64,000 nucleotides of DNA. Source: Mariniphaga sediminis. GTDB lineage: Bacteria; Bacteroidota; Bacteroidia; Bacteroidales; Prolixibacteraceae. A program made the translations under genes and the position numbers. Shown here piece after piece: positions 1 to 7,884 of the stretch (within the stretch, counting starts at the first letter, position 1; every line of letters begins with the position of its first letter). The DNA is taken from the NCBI RefSeq assembly GCF_003573545.1, contig NZ_QWET01000013.1:62001-126000 (forward strand). Reading direction: 5' to 3'. A model generated the notes under the pieces. The model did no database searches. It saw nothing but the letters and a program-made list of their open reading frames with translations, and had not been told where the DNA came from.

Positions 1-1
1 G

Positions 2-793
2 CTGATGCGGATTCTGATGACCCTGCTCCTTCCGGACACTGGTGAGGCTAAAATGAACGGATTTGATGTGATAAAGGATTTCAAAAAGATAAGGCATATT
101 GTGGGTTACATGCCCGGACGGTTTTCATTATACCAGGATTTGAGCGTGGAGGAAAACCTGAACTTCTTCGCCACAGTTTTCGGAACTACAGTAGAAAAAA
201 ACTACGACCTCATCCGCGACATTTATTACCAGATTGAACCGTTCAAAACGCGGCGTGCCGGGAAACTTTCAGGCGGGATGAAGCAAAAACTGGCGTTGTC
301 TTGTGCACTCATTCACAAACCTAAAATCCTGGTGCTTGATGAGCCAACCACGGGTGTAGATGCAGTTTCAAGAAAAGAATTCTGGGAGATGCTGAAAAAA
401 CTGCAAAAAAAAGAAATTACCATCCTGGTTTCAACACCTTACATGGACGAAGCCACCCTTTGCGACCGGGTGGCCCTGATTCAGAAAGGGAAAATACTGG
501 ACGTGGATTCGCCCCGGCGGATTACCGAAAAATTCCCGCGAAAAATCATCCGGGCCCGTTCCGACGAAATGTACCGGTTAATTAATGATTTGCGGGCATT
601 TAAAAAGGCAGAGTCTGTATTTGCATTCGGGCAGTATGCCCACTTCACAGGTATTGAGGATAATGTGGAAACGACAGAACTGGATATTTACCTCGAAAAA
701 CTAAATCACAAAAATGTATTGGTGGAAGAGATTCCGCCTGGAATTGAGGATGTGTTCATGAGTATGCAGGAGCAGGCAGTGAGCAGTGAGTAA
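2..793 (+). CDS. ABC exporter ATPase, first of two (5'-truncated)
   Basis: This is the ATP-binding subunit of an ABC-2 type exporter, equivalent to the N-terminal half of YbhF. The reading frame is open to the window edge, and the Walker A motif lies upstream of the window, so the gene is partial. Counting from the ATG at position 5, the signature LSGGMKQ is at residues 88-94 and Walker B (ILVLDEP) at 108-114; GYMPGRFSLY (34-43) stands in the Q-loop region and is typical of YbhF-like proteins. The gene heads a run of second ATPase and two permeases, interrupted by two S23-type genes. Its last codons (AVSSE) are encoded by AGTGAG repeats that also occur left of the second S23 gene, so the natural C-terminus may have been altered by an insertion. 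The family is firm; the exported substrate (drug, lipid or other) cannot be read from sequence. Confidence 0.9.
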   Translation: MMRILMTLLLPDTGEAKMNGFDVIKDFKKIRHIVGYMPGRFSLYQDLSVEENLNFFATVFGTTVEKNYDLIRDIYYQIEPFKTRRAGKLSGGMKQKLALSCALIHKPKILVLDEPTTGVDAVSRKEFWEMLKKLQKKEITILVSTPYMDEATLCDRVALIQKGKILDVDSPRRITEKFPRKIIRARSDEMYRLINDLRAFKKAESVFAFGQYAHFTGIEDNVETTELDIYLEKLNHKNVLVEEIPPGIEDVFMSMQEQAVSSE

Positions 794-799
794 GAAGAG
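778..799 (+). repeat. Left end of S23 cassette 1 (AGTGAG repeat)
   Basis: The sequence AGTGAGCAGTGAGTAAGAA starts here and overlaps the end of the first ATPase gene. It matches AGTGAGTAGTGAGTAGGAA at 1836 in 17 of 19 positions. Both copies lie just before a four-helix-bundle gene. The match is visible directly; that it is the end of a mobile unit is inference. Confidence 0.55.
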
Positions 800-830
800 T
801 TGACAAAATAAAACGTAAAGACAAATTAAT

Positions 831-1082
831 ATGGATTATAGAGATTTGCATGTATACAGGAAAGCATTCAGCCTTGTAATGGAAGTTTATGAGATTTCAA
901 AAAAATTTCTGAAAGAGGAAACATATTCACTCACGGGCCTGATGCGGAGATCGTCGTGGCCAACCTGTAGCAATGTGCAGAAGCGTATCGAAAGCGGAAT
1001 TATCCAAAGTACTTTGCCATGCAAGCTGATACATTTTATGATTTTGAATCCGGAAAAATTCGGTAGCAGCAAGATTCTGTAA
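831..1082 (+). pseudogene. Broken four-helix-bundle (S23/IVS-encoded family) gene
   Basis: The first 43 residues (MDYRDLHVYRKAF..., RRSS) resemble the start of the S23/four-helix-bundle family (TIGR02436) and of the intact relative at 1913. After about position 976 the family pattern continues in another frame: codons from 977 read AEAYRKRNYPKYF, a typical family core, and stop at 1064-1066. The shift equals a net loss of one base. The annotated frame instead runs on as non-homologous residues to a stop at 1082. The C-terminal helices are also missing or scrambled, so the gene is almost certainly dead. It sits between the two ATPase genes of an exporter, where no such gene is expected. Confidence 0.8.
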
Positions 1083-1098
1083 ACTGATCACTGACTCA
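1083..1098 (+). repeat. Right end of S23 cassette 1
   Basis: ACTGATCACTGACTCA lies directly between the broken S23 gene and the second ATPase start. It ends in the same GACTCA as the sequence after the second S23 gene (2263-2284) and loosely resembles the reverse complement of the left ends. The similarity is imperfect, so the status as a terminal repeat is tentative. Confidence 0.4.
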
Positions 1099-1100
1099 TC

Positions 1101-1820
1101 ATGGAAACTATTATTGCAGTAAAAAACCTGGTTAAAAAATTCGGAAACTTCATGGCCAACGACCACCTCACGTTTGATGTGCATAAAGGTGAAATTTTTG
1201 GGTTCCTTGGGGCAAATGGCGCCGGCAAAACAACGGCTATCCGCATTTTATGCGGACTCTCCTCTCCCACTTCGGGCGACGTGAATGTAGCTGGATTTGA
1301 TATTTACCGAGAGACGGAAAAAATCAAAAAAAACATCGGGTATATGAGCCAGAAATTTTCATTGTATGAAGATTTGACCGTTTCGGAAAACATTCAGCTT
1401 TATGCAGGAATTTATGGGATTTCAGCAAAAAAAAGAAAAGAAAAAGAAGCCGAACTGCTGAAAAAACTGGGAATGGGAGAAGCCCGCGGAAAACTAATTG
1501 CAGGACTTCCATTGGGATGGAAACAGAAACTGGCTTTTTCGGTAGCTATTTTTCATGATCCCAAAATCGTATTTCTTGATGAACCCACCGGCGGTGTTGA
1601 CCCTGTAACACGCCGAAAGTTTTGGGACCTCATTTACGAAGCAGCCAACAATGGTATTACGGTATTTGTAACGACCCATTATATGGACGAAGCCGAATAC
1701 TGCGACCGCGTTTCGATTATGGATGCCGGAAAAATAGAAGCGCTTGATACCCCGGCAAAGCTGAAAGAAAAGTACCAGGCCAGCAATATGGACGAAGTGT
1801 TTTTACAAATAGCAAGATAG
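1101..1820 (+). CDS. ABC exporter ATPase, second of two
   Basis: This ATP-binding protein corresponds to the C-terminal half of YbhF. It has Walker A (GANGAGKTT, residues 37-45), a Q-loop glutamine at 84 and Walker B (IVFLDEP, 156-162). The signature is the degenerate GLPLGWKQ (135-142) instead of LSGGQ, as is usual for the second ATPase of YbhF-type exporters. It therefore probably works as a heterodimer with the first ATPase, which has the canonical signature. At 239 residues it is a complete single domain. The start directly follows the right flank of the broken S23 gene. It should power the ABC-2 permeases encoded at 2277 and 3498. Confidence 0.92.
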   Translation: METIIAVKNLVKKFGNFMANDHLTFDVHKGEIFGFLGANGAGKTTAIRILCGLSSPTSGDVNVAGFDIYRETEKIKKNIGYMSQKFSLYEDLTVSENIQLYAGIYGISAKKRKEKEAELLKKLGMGEARGKLIAGLPLGWKQKLAFSVAIFHDPKIVFLDEPTGGVDPVTRRKFWDLIYEAANNGITVFVTTHYMDEAEYCDRVSIMDAGKIEALDTPAKLKEKYQASNMDEVFLQIAR

Positions 1821-1835
1821 CTGCTAGTAACAAGT

Positions 1836-1857
1836 AGTGAGTAGTGAGTAGGAAAGA
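1836..1857 (+). repeat. Left end of S23 cassette 2 (AGTGAG repeat)
   Basis: AGTGAGTAGTGAGTAGGAA starts 15 bases after the stop of the second ATPase and is nearly the same as the left flank of cassette 1 at 778. It contains a tandem of AGTAGTGAGT-type units. The intact S23 gene begins 55 bases further on. Confidence 0.55.
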
Positions 1858-1912
1858 TTCAGAAGTAAGATTCATCTCAAATAGCTGAAATGTTAAACTT
1901 AAATCAAGTATC

Positions 1913-2263
1913 ATGAACAAATTTAAAGAATTAAAAGTATGGCAAAAAGCAATTCAACTTGTAACAAAGATTTATTCTCGCACATCAAATTTTCCAAAAG
2001 AAGAAATGTATGGAATTGTTTCACAAATCAGAAGATGTGCTGTTTCTATTCCTTCAAATATTGCAGAAGGTGCGGGTAGAGGAGGCAAAAAGGAATTTTC
2101 TCATTTTCTGGACATTGCCAGAGGATCTTCATTTGAATTGGAAACACAATTAATCATTTCTAAAGAACTTGGATTTTTAAATCAATTCAATTTTGACAAC
2201 TTATATTCAGAACTGGATGAAATTCAAAAAATGATAACCGGATTGCAAAAAAGTATGATCTAA
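1913..2263 (+). CDS. Four-helix-bundle protein, S23/IVS-encoded family
   Basis: This is an intact 116-residue member of the S23/four-helix-bundle family (TIGR02436), first known from open frames inside intervening sequences of 23S rRNA genes. Family hallmarks visible are ELKVWQKAIQLV near the N-terminus, IRRCAVSIPSNIAEGAGR in the middle (about 38-55) and ELETQL in the third helix. The length is normal for the family. The cellular role is not established; the fold and a basic surface suggest nucleic-acid binding. It lies between an ATPase and a permease of one exporter and is flanked by sequences shared with the broken copy at 831, which suggests insertion into a pre-existing operon. Confidence 0.9.
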   Translation: MNKFKELKVWQKAIQLVTKIYSRTSNFPKEEMYGIVSQIRRCAVSIPSNIAEGAGRGGKKEFSHFLDIARGSSFELETQLIISKELGFLNQFNFDNLYSELDEIQKMITGLQKSMI

Positions 2264-2284
2264 CTACTAACGACTAATGACTCA
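2263..2284 (+). repeat. Right end of S23 cassette 2
   Basis: ACTACTAACGACTAATGACTCA starts at the last base of the S23 stop codon and contains the permease start codon (2277). It shares TGACTCA and 11 of the final 16 bases with the right flank of cassette 1 (1083-1098). The motif is built of ACTAATGACT-like units that mirror the AGTGAGTAGT units on the left. Interpretation as an element end is inference. Confidence 0.4.
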
Positions 2285-3383
2285 GTTACTCTCTTTTATA
2301 AAAAAAGAATTCTTCCACATTTTTCGCGACCCGCGAACCATGCTGATTTTGTTCGGGATTCCCATTGCCCAGCTACTGATTTTCGGGACAGTGATAAAAA
2401 GTGAAATCCGGGACGTACACATTGCCATATACGACCAGTCGAAAGATGTTACAACACAGGAAATTACCAATAAACTGCTGTCGTCAGGATATTTTATACT
2501 TGATAAAAACCTGGAAAACACCAATGATATCGATGCGATTTTCAGAAAAGGGAAGGTAAAGGAAGTGGTCGTGTTTGGAAGTAATTTCAGCGAAAAACTA
2601 ACCAAAGAAGGCAAAGCAGATGTGCAACTCATTGCAGACGCATCCGATCCAAATACCGCCCGGCTGGTGGTTTCATACACCAGCGGAATTATCAACGACT
2701 ATGTAAAAAAGATGCACCCCAACCTGGAAATGCCCTTGCAAATTCAATCTGAAGTTCGCATGTACTTTAACGAAGAAATGAAAAGCGCCTATATGTTTGT
2801 GCCGGGGGTAATGGCGCTTATTTTAATGCTCATTTCCGCCATGATGACTTCCATTTCCATCACCCGGGAAAAAGAACTCGGAACCATGGAAATACTGCTG
2901 GTATCACCCCTCAAACCGGGACAAATTATTATCGGCAAAGTACTGCCTTATCTGCTGCTGTCTATCGCCAATGCTTTTGTAATTGTTCTTATCGGCAATC
3001 TTGTTTTTGGTGTACCCATTTCCGGTAGTTTTATCCTGCTGATGCTGGAAACCATTCTGTTTATTATGATGGCCCTCTGCCTGGGAATTCTCATTTCCAC
3101 CGCTGCTAAAAACCAAATGACAGCCATGTTTATTTCGATGGTTGGACTGATGCTCCCCACTATCATTTTATCCGGATTCATTTTTCCTATTAAAAATATG
3201 CCGGAAGTTTTACAGTGGCTCAGCCACATTATGCCGGCCAGGTACTTTATCACCATCGTCCGCGGTATTATGCTCAAAGGTGTGGGAATTCTTTTTGTGT
3301 GGAAGGAGACCCTGATTCTGATTGGAATGACTCTATTTTTCATTGTGTTGAGTGTGAAAAAGTTTAAGATAAGATTGGAGTAG
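2277..3383 (+). CDS. ABC-2 type permease, first of two (YbhS/YbhR-like)
   Basis: This inner-membrane subunit belongs to the ABC-2 family and forms the export channel with the permease at 3498. It has one N-terminal membrane segment (about residues 22-38), a large extracytoplasmic domain (about 40-165) and five or six C-terminal segments. The conserved stretch TREKELGTMEILLVSPL (around 198-214) is the family hallmark. The length of 368 residues is normal. The chosen start gives MTQLLSFIKKEFFHIFRDPR, the usual N-terminus of these permeases, although the ATG lies inside the flank of the inserted S23 gene. A periplasmic adaptor and an outer-membrane channel, normally upstream, would lie outside the window. 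Confidence 0.92.
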   Translation: MTQLLSFIKKEFFHIFRDPRTMLILFGIPIAQLLIFGTVIKSEIRDVHIAIYDQSKDVTTQEITNKLLSSGYFILDKNLENTNDIDAIFRKGKVKEVVVFGSNFSEKLTKEGKADVQLIADASDPNTARLVVSYTSGIINDYVKKMHPNLEMPLQIQSEVRMYFNEEMKSAYMFVPGVMALILMLISAMMTSISITREKELGTMEILLVSPLKPGQIIIGKVLPYLLLSIANAFVIVLIGNLVFGVPISGSFILLMLETILFIMMALCLGILISTAAKNQMTAMFISMVGLMLPTIILSGFIFPIKNMPEVLQWLSHIMPARYFITIVRGIMLKGVGILFVWKETLILIGMTLFFIVLSVKKFKIRLE

Positions 3384-3497
3384 CCAATAGCTGTAAGTAA
3401 TAAAATAAAATTGTGAAGAATTTAGCATTAAAGAATAGTCTCAAGCGACAAACGTCTGGTAAAAATAACTTGAAATAAAAGCGGGAAGCATTCGTCT

Positions 3498-4616
3498 ATG
3501 AAAACGATAATATACATACTTCAAAAAGAATTCCGGCAGATATTCCGGAACAAAACCATGTTGCCTATGATTTTTGCGGTGCCATTGATACAAATGCTGG
3601 TCCTGGTTTTTGCTGCCACATTCGACATGAAAAAAATCGACATGGTGGTGGTTGACAAAGACCTGTCCGAAACATCACGGGAGCTGATTGCCAAATTCGA
3701 TGCCATTCCGTTCTATCACCTCGCCTTTGCGGTACCCGATGAAACTCTTGGTGAAGAAATGCTTTTAAGCGACGACGCTGATGCTATTCTGGTAATTCCT
3801 GCCAACATGGAACGCAGCCTCATCCGCGATGACAAAGCCCGGTTGCAACTGCTGGTAAATGCTATCGATGGAAACACCGCACAACTGATTTATGCTTACT
3901 CATCGCGAATTATTGGTCACTTTAACAGAAACCTGGTGGCCGAATGGAAAGGGATTCCTGAATTTACACCGCCCACAGAAATAAAAATGGCAGAAAGCTA
4001 CTGGTACAACACCGAACTCGACTATAAATGGTACATGGCCCCTGGCATTCTGGCTATTCTGGTTACCATCATCGGAATGTTTATGTCGGGAATGAACCTA
4101 GTACGCGAAAAAGAAATTGGCACCATCGAGCAGCTTAACGTTACGCCGGTAAAAAAATACCAGTTTATCATCGGTAAGCTGGTTCCGTTTTGGGTAATTG
4201 CCCTTTTTGACCTCGCTTTCGGACTGTTTATTGCCTGGCTGGTGTTTGATCTCCCCATCGTTGGTAGTCTGTGGTTGCTTTTCGGAATGGCTGGTGTTTA
4301 TCTCGTAGGGGTTCTTGGACTGGGACTATTCATTTCTACCATTACTGATACCCAGCAGCAGGTAATGTTTGTAAGTTTCTTTTTTATGATTGTGTTTATT
4401 TTGATGGGCGGCATTTTTACACCGGTGGAAAGTATGCCGCACTGGGCACAAACGGCAAACTTGGTCAACCCTATTTCCTACTTCATGAGAATCATGCGGA
4501 ATATCATTCTCAAAGGCTCAGGATTTATCGATTTAATGGAAGAATTTCTCTCGCTGACCGCTCTGGGAATTACCTTCCTGAGCCTGGCCATTTGGCGCTA
4601 CCGGAAAACCACATAA
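3498..4616 (+). CDS. ABC-2 type permease, second of two (YbhR-like)
   Basis: This 372-residue permease is a paralogue of the preceding gene. It shows an N-terminal segment after FRQIFRNKTMLPMIFAVP, a large extracytoplasmic loop (about 40-175), the hallmark VREKEIGTIEQLNVTPV (around 202-218) and five or six C-terminal membrane segments. The two permeases presumably form a heterodimer driven by the two unequal ATPases. A 114-base gap separates it from the first permease; unlike the two earlier junctions it contains no S23 gene or AGTGAG repeat. It is the last gene of the exporter operon. Confidence 0.92.
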   Translation: MKTIIYILQKEFRQIFRNKTMLPMIFAVPLIQMLVLVFAATFDMKKIDMVVVDKDLSETSRELIAKFDAIPFYHLAFAVPDETLGEEMLLSDDADAILVIPANMERSLIRDDKARLQLLVNAIDGNTAQLIYAYSSRIIGHFNRNLVAEWKGIPEFTPPTEIKMAESYWYNTELDYKWYMAPGILAILVTIIGMFMSGMNLVREKEIGTIEQLNVTPVKKYQFIIGKLVPFWVIALFDLAFGLFIAWLVFDLPIVGSLWLLFGMAGVYLVGVLGLGLFISTITDTQQQVMFVSFFFMIVFILMGGIFTPVESMPHWAQTANLVNPISYFMRIMRNIILKGSGFIDLMEEFLSLTALGITFLSLAIWRYRKTT

Positions 4617-4745
4617 CAAGTGTTTCATTTTTCACAATACAGGAGAAACTACGAGTCACTTTTAAAATCCGGTGGACTTTTGATATTTTTAAAGTGCATT
4701 GAAATGGCGGCTCAATGGCCTTTTTTCATCGAAACCGGCATTAAG

Positions 4746-4814
4746 ATAAAACCTTAGTGAGACCGGGAAGCTCCGAAGACATGAGGAGATCACCCGGCCG
4801 AAGTTAGGTTTTAT
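4746..4814. repeat. Long imperfect hairpin
   Basis: ATAAAACCT (4746-4754) pairs with AGGTTTTAT (4806-4814). Inside it, 4761-4767 pairs with 4793-4799 (one mismatch) and CTCC (4771-4774) pairs with GGAG (4785-4788). The stacked pattern suggests a structured RNA or a palindromic element about 70 bases long. There is no T-run after it, so it is not a simple terminator of the permease gene. Its function is unknown. Confidence 0.5.
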
Positions 4815-4866
4815 GAAGATGAAGATCCCCGGTAGGGAAAATAGATCTATTCATGTAAATCAAGAA

Positions 4867-5088
4867 TTGAACCCACTTCGGGGTTCTTTTCATACCCAAT
4901 TCATTACCATGGGTTTTACCCGTGGCTATTATTGTTTAATCCCTTTCGGGATAAAGAAATGTCCGAAGGACATAAATAAAAATAGCCCCGTGCGAAGCTC
5001 GGGGAAGGCAATGCGGGGTAAAGACGCAACCCCGGAGTGGGTTGAATTTTTGATAATCAGCGAATGTCAACTTTTGATTCGTATTATT
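4867..5088 (+). repeat. Dispersed multi-hairpin repeat, copy A
   Basis: This stretch is strongly similar to 17654-17871. Shared blocks include GGGTTTTACCCGT, TTGTTTAATCCCTTTCGGGA and GTCCGAAGGACATAAATAAA, followed by variants of a CCCCG...CGGGG hairpin and of GCAACCCCGGA-TGGGTT. Several blocks are self-complementary (GGGTTTTACCC, ATCCC/GGGAT, GTCCGAAGGAC). Both copies begin with TTGAACCC and a CCC/GGG hairpin. Position in an intergenic gap and conserved short palindromes fit a MITE- or REP-like element or a repeated structured RNA. No transposase is nearby. Confidence 0.75.
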
Positions 5089-5232
5089 CCTTCATATTCT
5101 TATCCCACTAACATTTTTAATATGTTCTGACTTTAGAAATCAAATAGGAGTGTTAGAAATGTCACGTTCATTCTGTGGGAAGTGAAATACAGGATACAAT
5201 ATTCCGCTAAAAAAACTATTCAACATTGAATA

Positions 5233-6510
5233 TCATTGATTTTCAACCCCCGGATTCTCTTGTATCATTTTAAGCGCTTCGTCAATATATATTTCACCGG
5301 TAAATTCACCCAACGAGGTGCGACTGATGTAGTTGTATCGTTCGAAACTGTTAAAATCTTCCTTCACAAGAATATAACCAAAGGCATCGTTGGTGAGGCC
5401 AAACAAAAAGGGCTGGCTGGTTTTCATATTCCGTTTCAGGTAAAAACCAATATTGGGTAACGCTTCACCGGGAATGGTAAGTACCTGCGCTTTCCCAATA
5501 TTTAACAGGTTGAGCCGGGTAGAAATCTTGCTGAAGTCCCCGGTTGGAGCAGATTCTTTTAAAAGCAGGGAATTTTGCAATGCCCACTGCATGGCCTCCG
5601 ATTCAACGGGAAATTCAATTCTTTTCGATGCGCAGAATAATTCGGGATTCTCCTGTATCCCCGCTGGGTTGATAATATCCAACGCTTCGTCGGCCAGCAG
5701 GTACCCGATACGGATGCACTCTTCCCAGTCGTTGGCTTCTTCTCCGTTTTCACGGCGATTATCAGCTGTGACCATCCCGCCCTGTGCGCTGTTCATAAAA
5801 ATGGCCACCCCGCCTGCTTTCGATTCAATCCGCTCGTACAGAGGCCCGCACAAATCGGGACTAACAAGTTTACGTTTGGTCCCCAGTATTTCGGGGTGGG
5901 TAGCATAGTTTACCAGTGTAGCAATGGTTTTTCCTTTGTTATTTCCGGATGCTGAAATACACTGAATAACCCCGCAGCGCGGATCATATAACCGGGGAGC
6001 ATAGTAGTTATACGCAATTTTACCTTTCGCTTCGCCTACCGCGGTTTTCAATACTGCCGGTTCCAGGTTTGCAATGGCTTCATTTACGGCATCTGCCATC
6101 TGACTGGCGCACCAGTCCAAATATTCCAAATCAGCACCAGTATTTCCTTTTTCATCGGTAAAGGCATATGCATCAGGAGCGCTGTGCGTATGAGTAGCCC
6201 CAATCAGAATATTTTCAGGCAGAATCCCCTTTATTAATTTCCGGGAACGATCGCCCAGCACTGCCGGCCAGCCCAGGTTGTCGATACTCACAATGGCAAC
6301 TCTCGTTTCGCCTTTTTCCAATACCAATGCCCGGACAAAAAGGTCACCCTTTTTCCCGACAGGCATTTCTGGAACGCCCATACCACCTGAAATAGGGAGC
6401 AGTTCGTGCGGTGTAACTACCCGTTTGGCAGCACCGGCTTTAAAAACCTGGGCATGCAGGGCAGATACCGAAACAAAACCGGCTATAATAATTGCTATTA
6501 AAATTTTCAT
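5233..6510 (-). CDS. Secreted ceramidase-like hydrolase (neutral ceramidase N-terminal domain)
   Basis: This 425-residue protein has a signal peptide (about 1-20, ending ALHAQ) and matches the N-terminal domain of neutral/alkaline ceramidases (PF04734). Expected metal-site motifs are present: GATHTHSAP (105-112) and YATHPE (202-207). The segment that carries the nucleophile serine in true ceramidases (GDVSPN-like) reads NSAQGGMVTADN (240-251), so a serine at that exact place is doubtful. It is also shorter than the roughly 640-residue ceramidases and lacks their C-terminal domain. Cleavage of an amide or ester in an exported lipid-like substrate is plausible; ceramide itself is unproven. It is the last gene of the minus-strand locus, 15 bases after the PHP gene. 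Confidence 0.8.
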   Translation of the reverse strand: MKILIAIIIAGFVSVSALHAQVFKAGAAKRVVTPHELLPISGGMGVPEMPVGKKGDLFVRALVLEKGETRVAIVSIDNLGWPAVLGDRSRKLIKGILPENILIGATHTHSAPDAYAFTDEKGNTGADLEYLDWCASQMADAVNEAIANLEPAVLKTAVGEAKGKIAYNYYAPRLYDPRCGVIQCISASGNNKGKTIATLVNYATHPEILGTKRKLVSPDLCGPLYERIESKAGGVAIFMNSAQGGMVTADNRRENGEEANDWEECIRIGYLLADEALDIINPAGIQENPELFCASKRIEFPVESEAMQWALQNSLLLKESAPTGDFSKISTRLNLLNIGKAQVLTIPGEALPNIGFYLKRNMKTSQPFLFGLTNDAFGYILVKEDFNSFERYNYISRTSLGEFTGEIYIDEALKMIQENPGVENQ

Positions 6511-6525
6511 TTCCTGTAGATTAAA

Positions 6526-7839
6526 TCAATAAATATAAATCGGGTTGGTATAAAGCCAGGGAGTAAGTGTACCGTTCACATCTACGTGTATCTCCATACG
6601 ATACGCACCTCTCTCCAGTGGTTTATTCCAGGTATATTCATATGTTTCTGCGGAAGTATCCACTGTTTCCCCGTTTCGCAGCAGTCTGAACCGGCCGGGC
6701 AAGGGAGAGATTGCATGCAACGAAGCAGCCTGATTTATGGATACAGAATCGCCCAAAATTCCGCTGGTTTCATTCCCTGTGTTTTTCGACCAGTACAGAA
6801 AACCTTTGGCATCGCCAAGACTTTTGAAAGCGGCATAAAGGTGTCCGCGTTTTATGTTCGAAGAGATGGAAGAAACAGACAGAGTATCAGCTAACACATA
6901 ATTGGTAATGTACCCAAAACCTTCGTTATACGTGTCAATCATAAACCGGAAAACCCAGCCGTTCTCATCCGGTTCGTGGAAAAGCCAGCTATTCCAGAAA
7001 TTAACACTGACCGTATCGAACGGGTTAGCATTGGGGCCCACCCATTGGATGAATCCATTATCCATTTTCCGGGCGCGGATATTCATATTTTCATGCGTAT
7101 CAACTGCAGAGTAGCCGAAAATCTTTCGGTGGTTATTGAGTGAATCCCAGCGTGCCAGAATGGTTTTCTGTTCATCAAATACCTCCCGCAAAGCCCAGTG
7201 CCGGTATCTTTTTCCGTTTACCAAAAAGTTGGCAATGTGAGGCAGCCACTTTTCATCTTTTACATCGGTATGAAAATTATATATCTCCATGCCCTGGTAA
7301 AAAGGATTGCCCCAATTATGTGCCTCCTCCGTATGAACGTAAACTACCATTCCGCCGGAAGAAACCACCTGTTTTATCAGGGTATCTTTATCCGTTCCCC
7401 AGTTAATAACGGCAGAGTCCAGTGGCCATACGCCCAGTTCCTTTTTTTCGCTGCCCGGTTCAATAAGCACACCATCGAACATCCCACTGTAACCGCGCGG
7501 AAAAGTATCAAGATTGCCGTGCGGATGGTCAGTCAGAAAGATAAATTCGATGCCGTTGTTTTTTGCAGCAGGAATAAGATCGTGGAGCGTTCCTTCGCTG
7601 TCATGCGACCAAAAGCTGTGAGCATGTAAGATGCCCCGGTAAGTATTAAGTTCGGTCATTCGGGGCGGTTCTTTCCGGAGTTTATTGAAGGCAGCTACCT
7701 TCTTTTCCAGCCCGGGATAAGTTACCAGATTACGCCAGATTGGAGGAATAAAAAGAACGATGAAAATAATTAGCAACATCCCAAAAAACAGGAATACAAA
7801 ATATTTCACCCCTTTAAAAAAAGAACGGAGCACTTTCAT
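6526..7839 (-). CDS. Membrane-anchored PHP-domain protein
   Basis: This 437-residue protein has an N-terminal membrane anchor (about 12-33) followed by an extracytoplasmic PHP-type metal-dependent phosphoesterase domain. Motifs visible are HAHSFWSHDSEG (72-83) and FLTDHPH (101-107), which supply the metal ligands typical of PHP proteins, and YVHTEEAHNWG further on. The last 100 residues look like a beta-rich accessory region. Known PHP proteins hydrolyse phosphoesters, but the substrate here cannot be told. It is transcribed with the ceramidase-like gene and separated from the upstream susD gene by a strong terminator at 7885-7923. Confidence 0.75.
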   Translation of the reverse strand: MKVLRSFFKGVKYFVFLFFGMLLIIFIVLFIPPIWRNLVTYPGLEKKVAAFNKLRKEPPRMTELNTYRGILHAHSFWSHDSEGTLHDLIPAAKNNGIEFIFLTDHPHGNLDTFPRGYSGMFDGVLIEPGSEKKELGVWPLDSAVINWGTDKDTLIKQVVSSGGMVVYVHTEEAHNWGNPFYQGMEIYNFHTDVKDEKWLPHIANFLVNGKRYRHWALREVFDEQKTILARWDSLNNHRKIFGYSAVDTHENMNIRARKMDNGFIQWVGPNANPFDTVSVNFWNSWLFHEPDENGWVFRFMIDTYNEGFGYITNYVLADTLSVSSISSNIKRGHLYAAFKSLGDAKGFLYWSKNTGNETSGILGDSVSINQAASLHAISPLPGRFRLLRNGETVDTSAETYEYTWNKPLERGAYRMEIHVDVNGTLTPWLYTNPIYIY

Positions 7840-7884
7840 TATAACATGATTATTCTTTTATGAAAAGTCAAAAGCAACAGAGGC

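Larger units (their letters stand above)
4617..5232. other. Non-coding stretch with hairpin and dispersed repeat
   Basis: I see no credible gene in these 616 bases. The stretch holds a long imperfect hairpin (4746-4814) and copy A of a multi-hairpin repeat (4867-5088). An open frame of 105 codons at 4813-5130 is made almost wholly of repeat sequence and has no protein-like features. The last 140 bases are AT-rich and carry no recognised signal. Confidence 0.7.

Noticed and set aside
4813-5130. Open frame of 105 codons after the exporter operon
   Set aside because: It is composed of the dispersed repeat and hairpin, has no protein-like composition, and the second repeat copy does not keep the frame.
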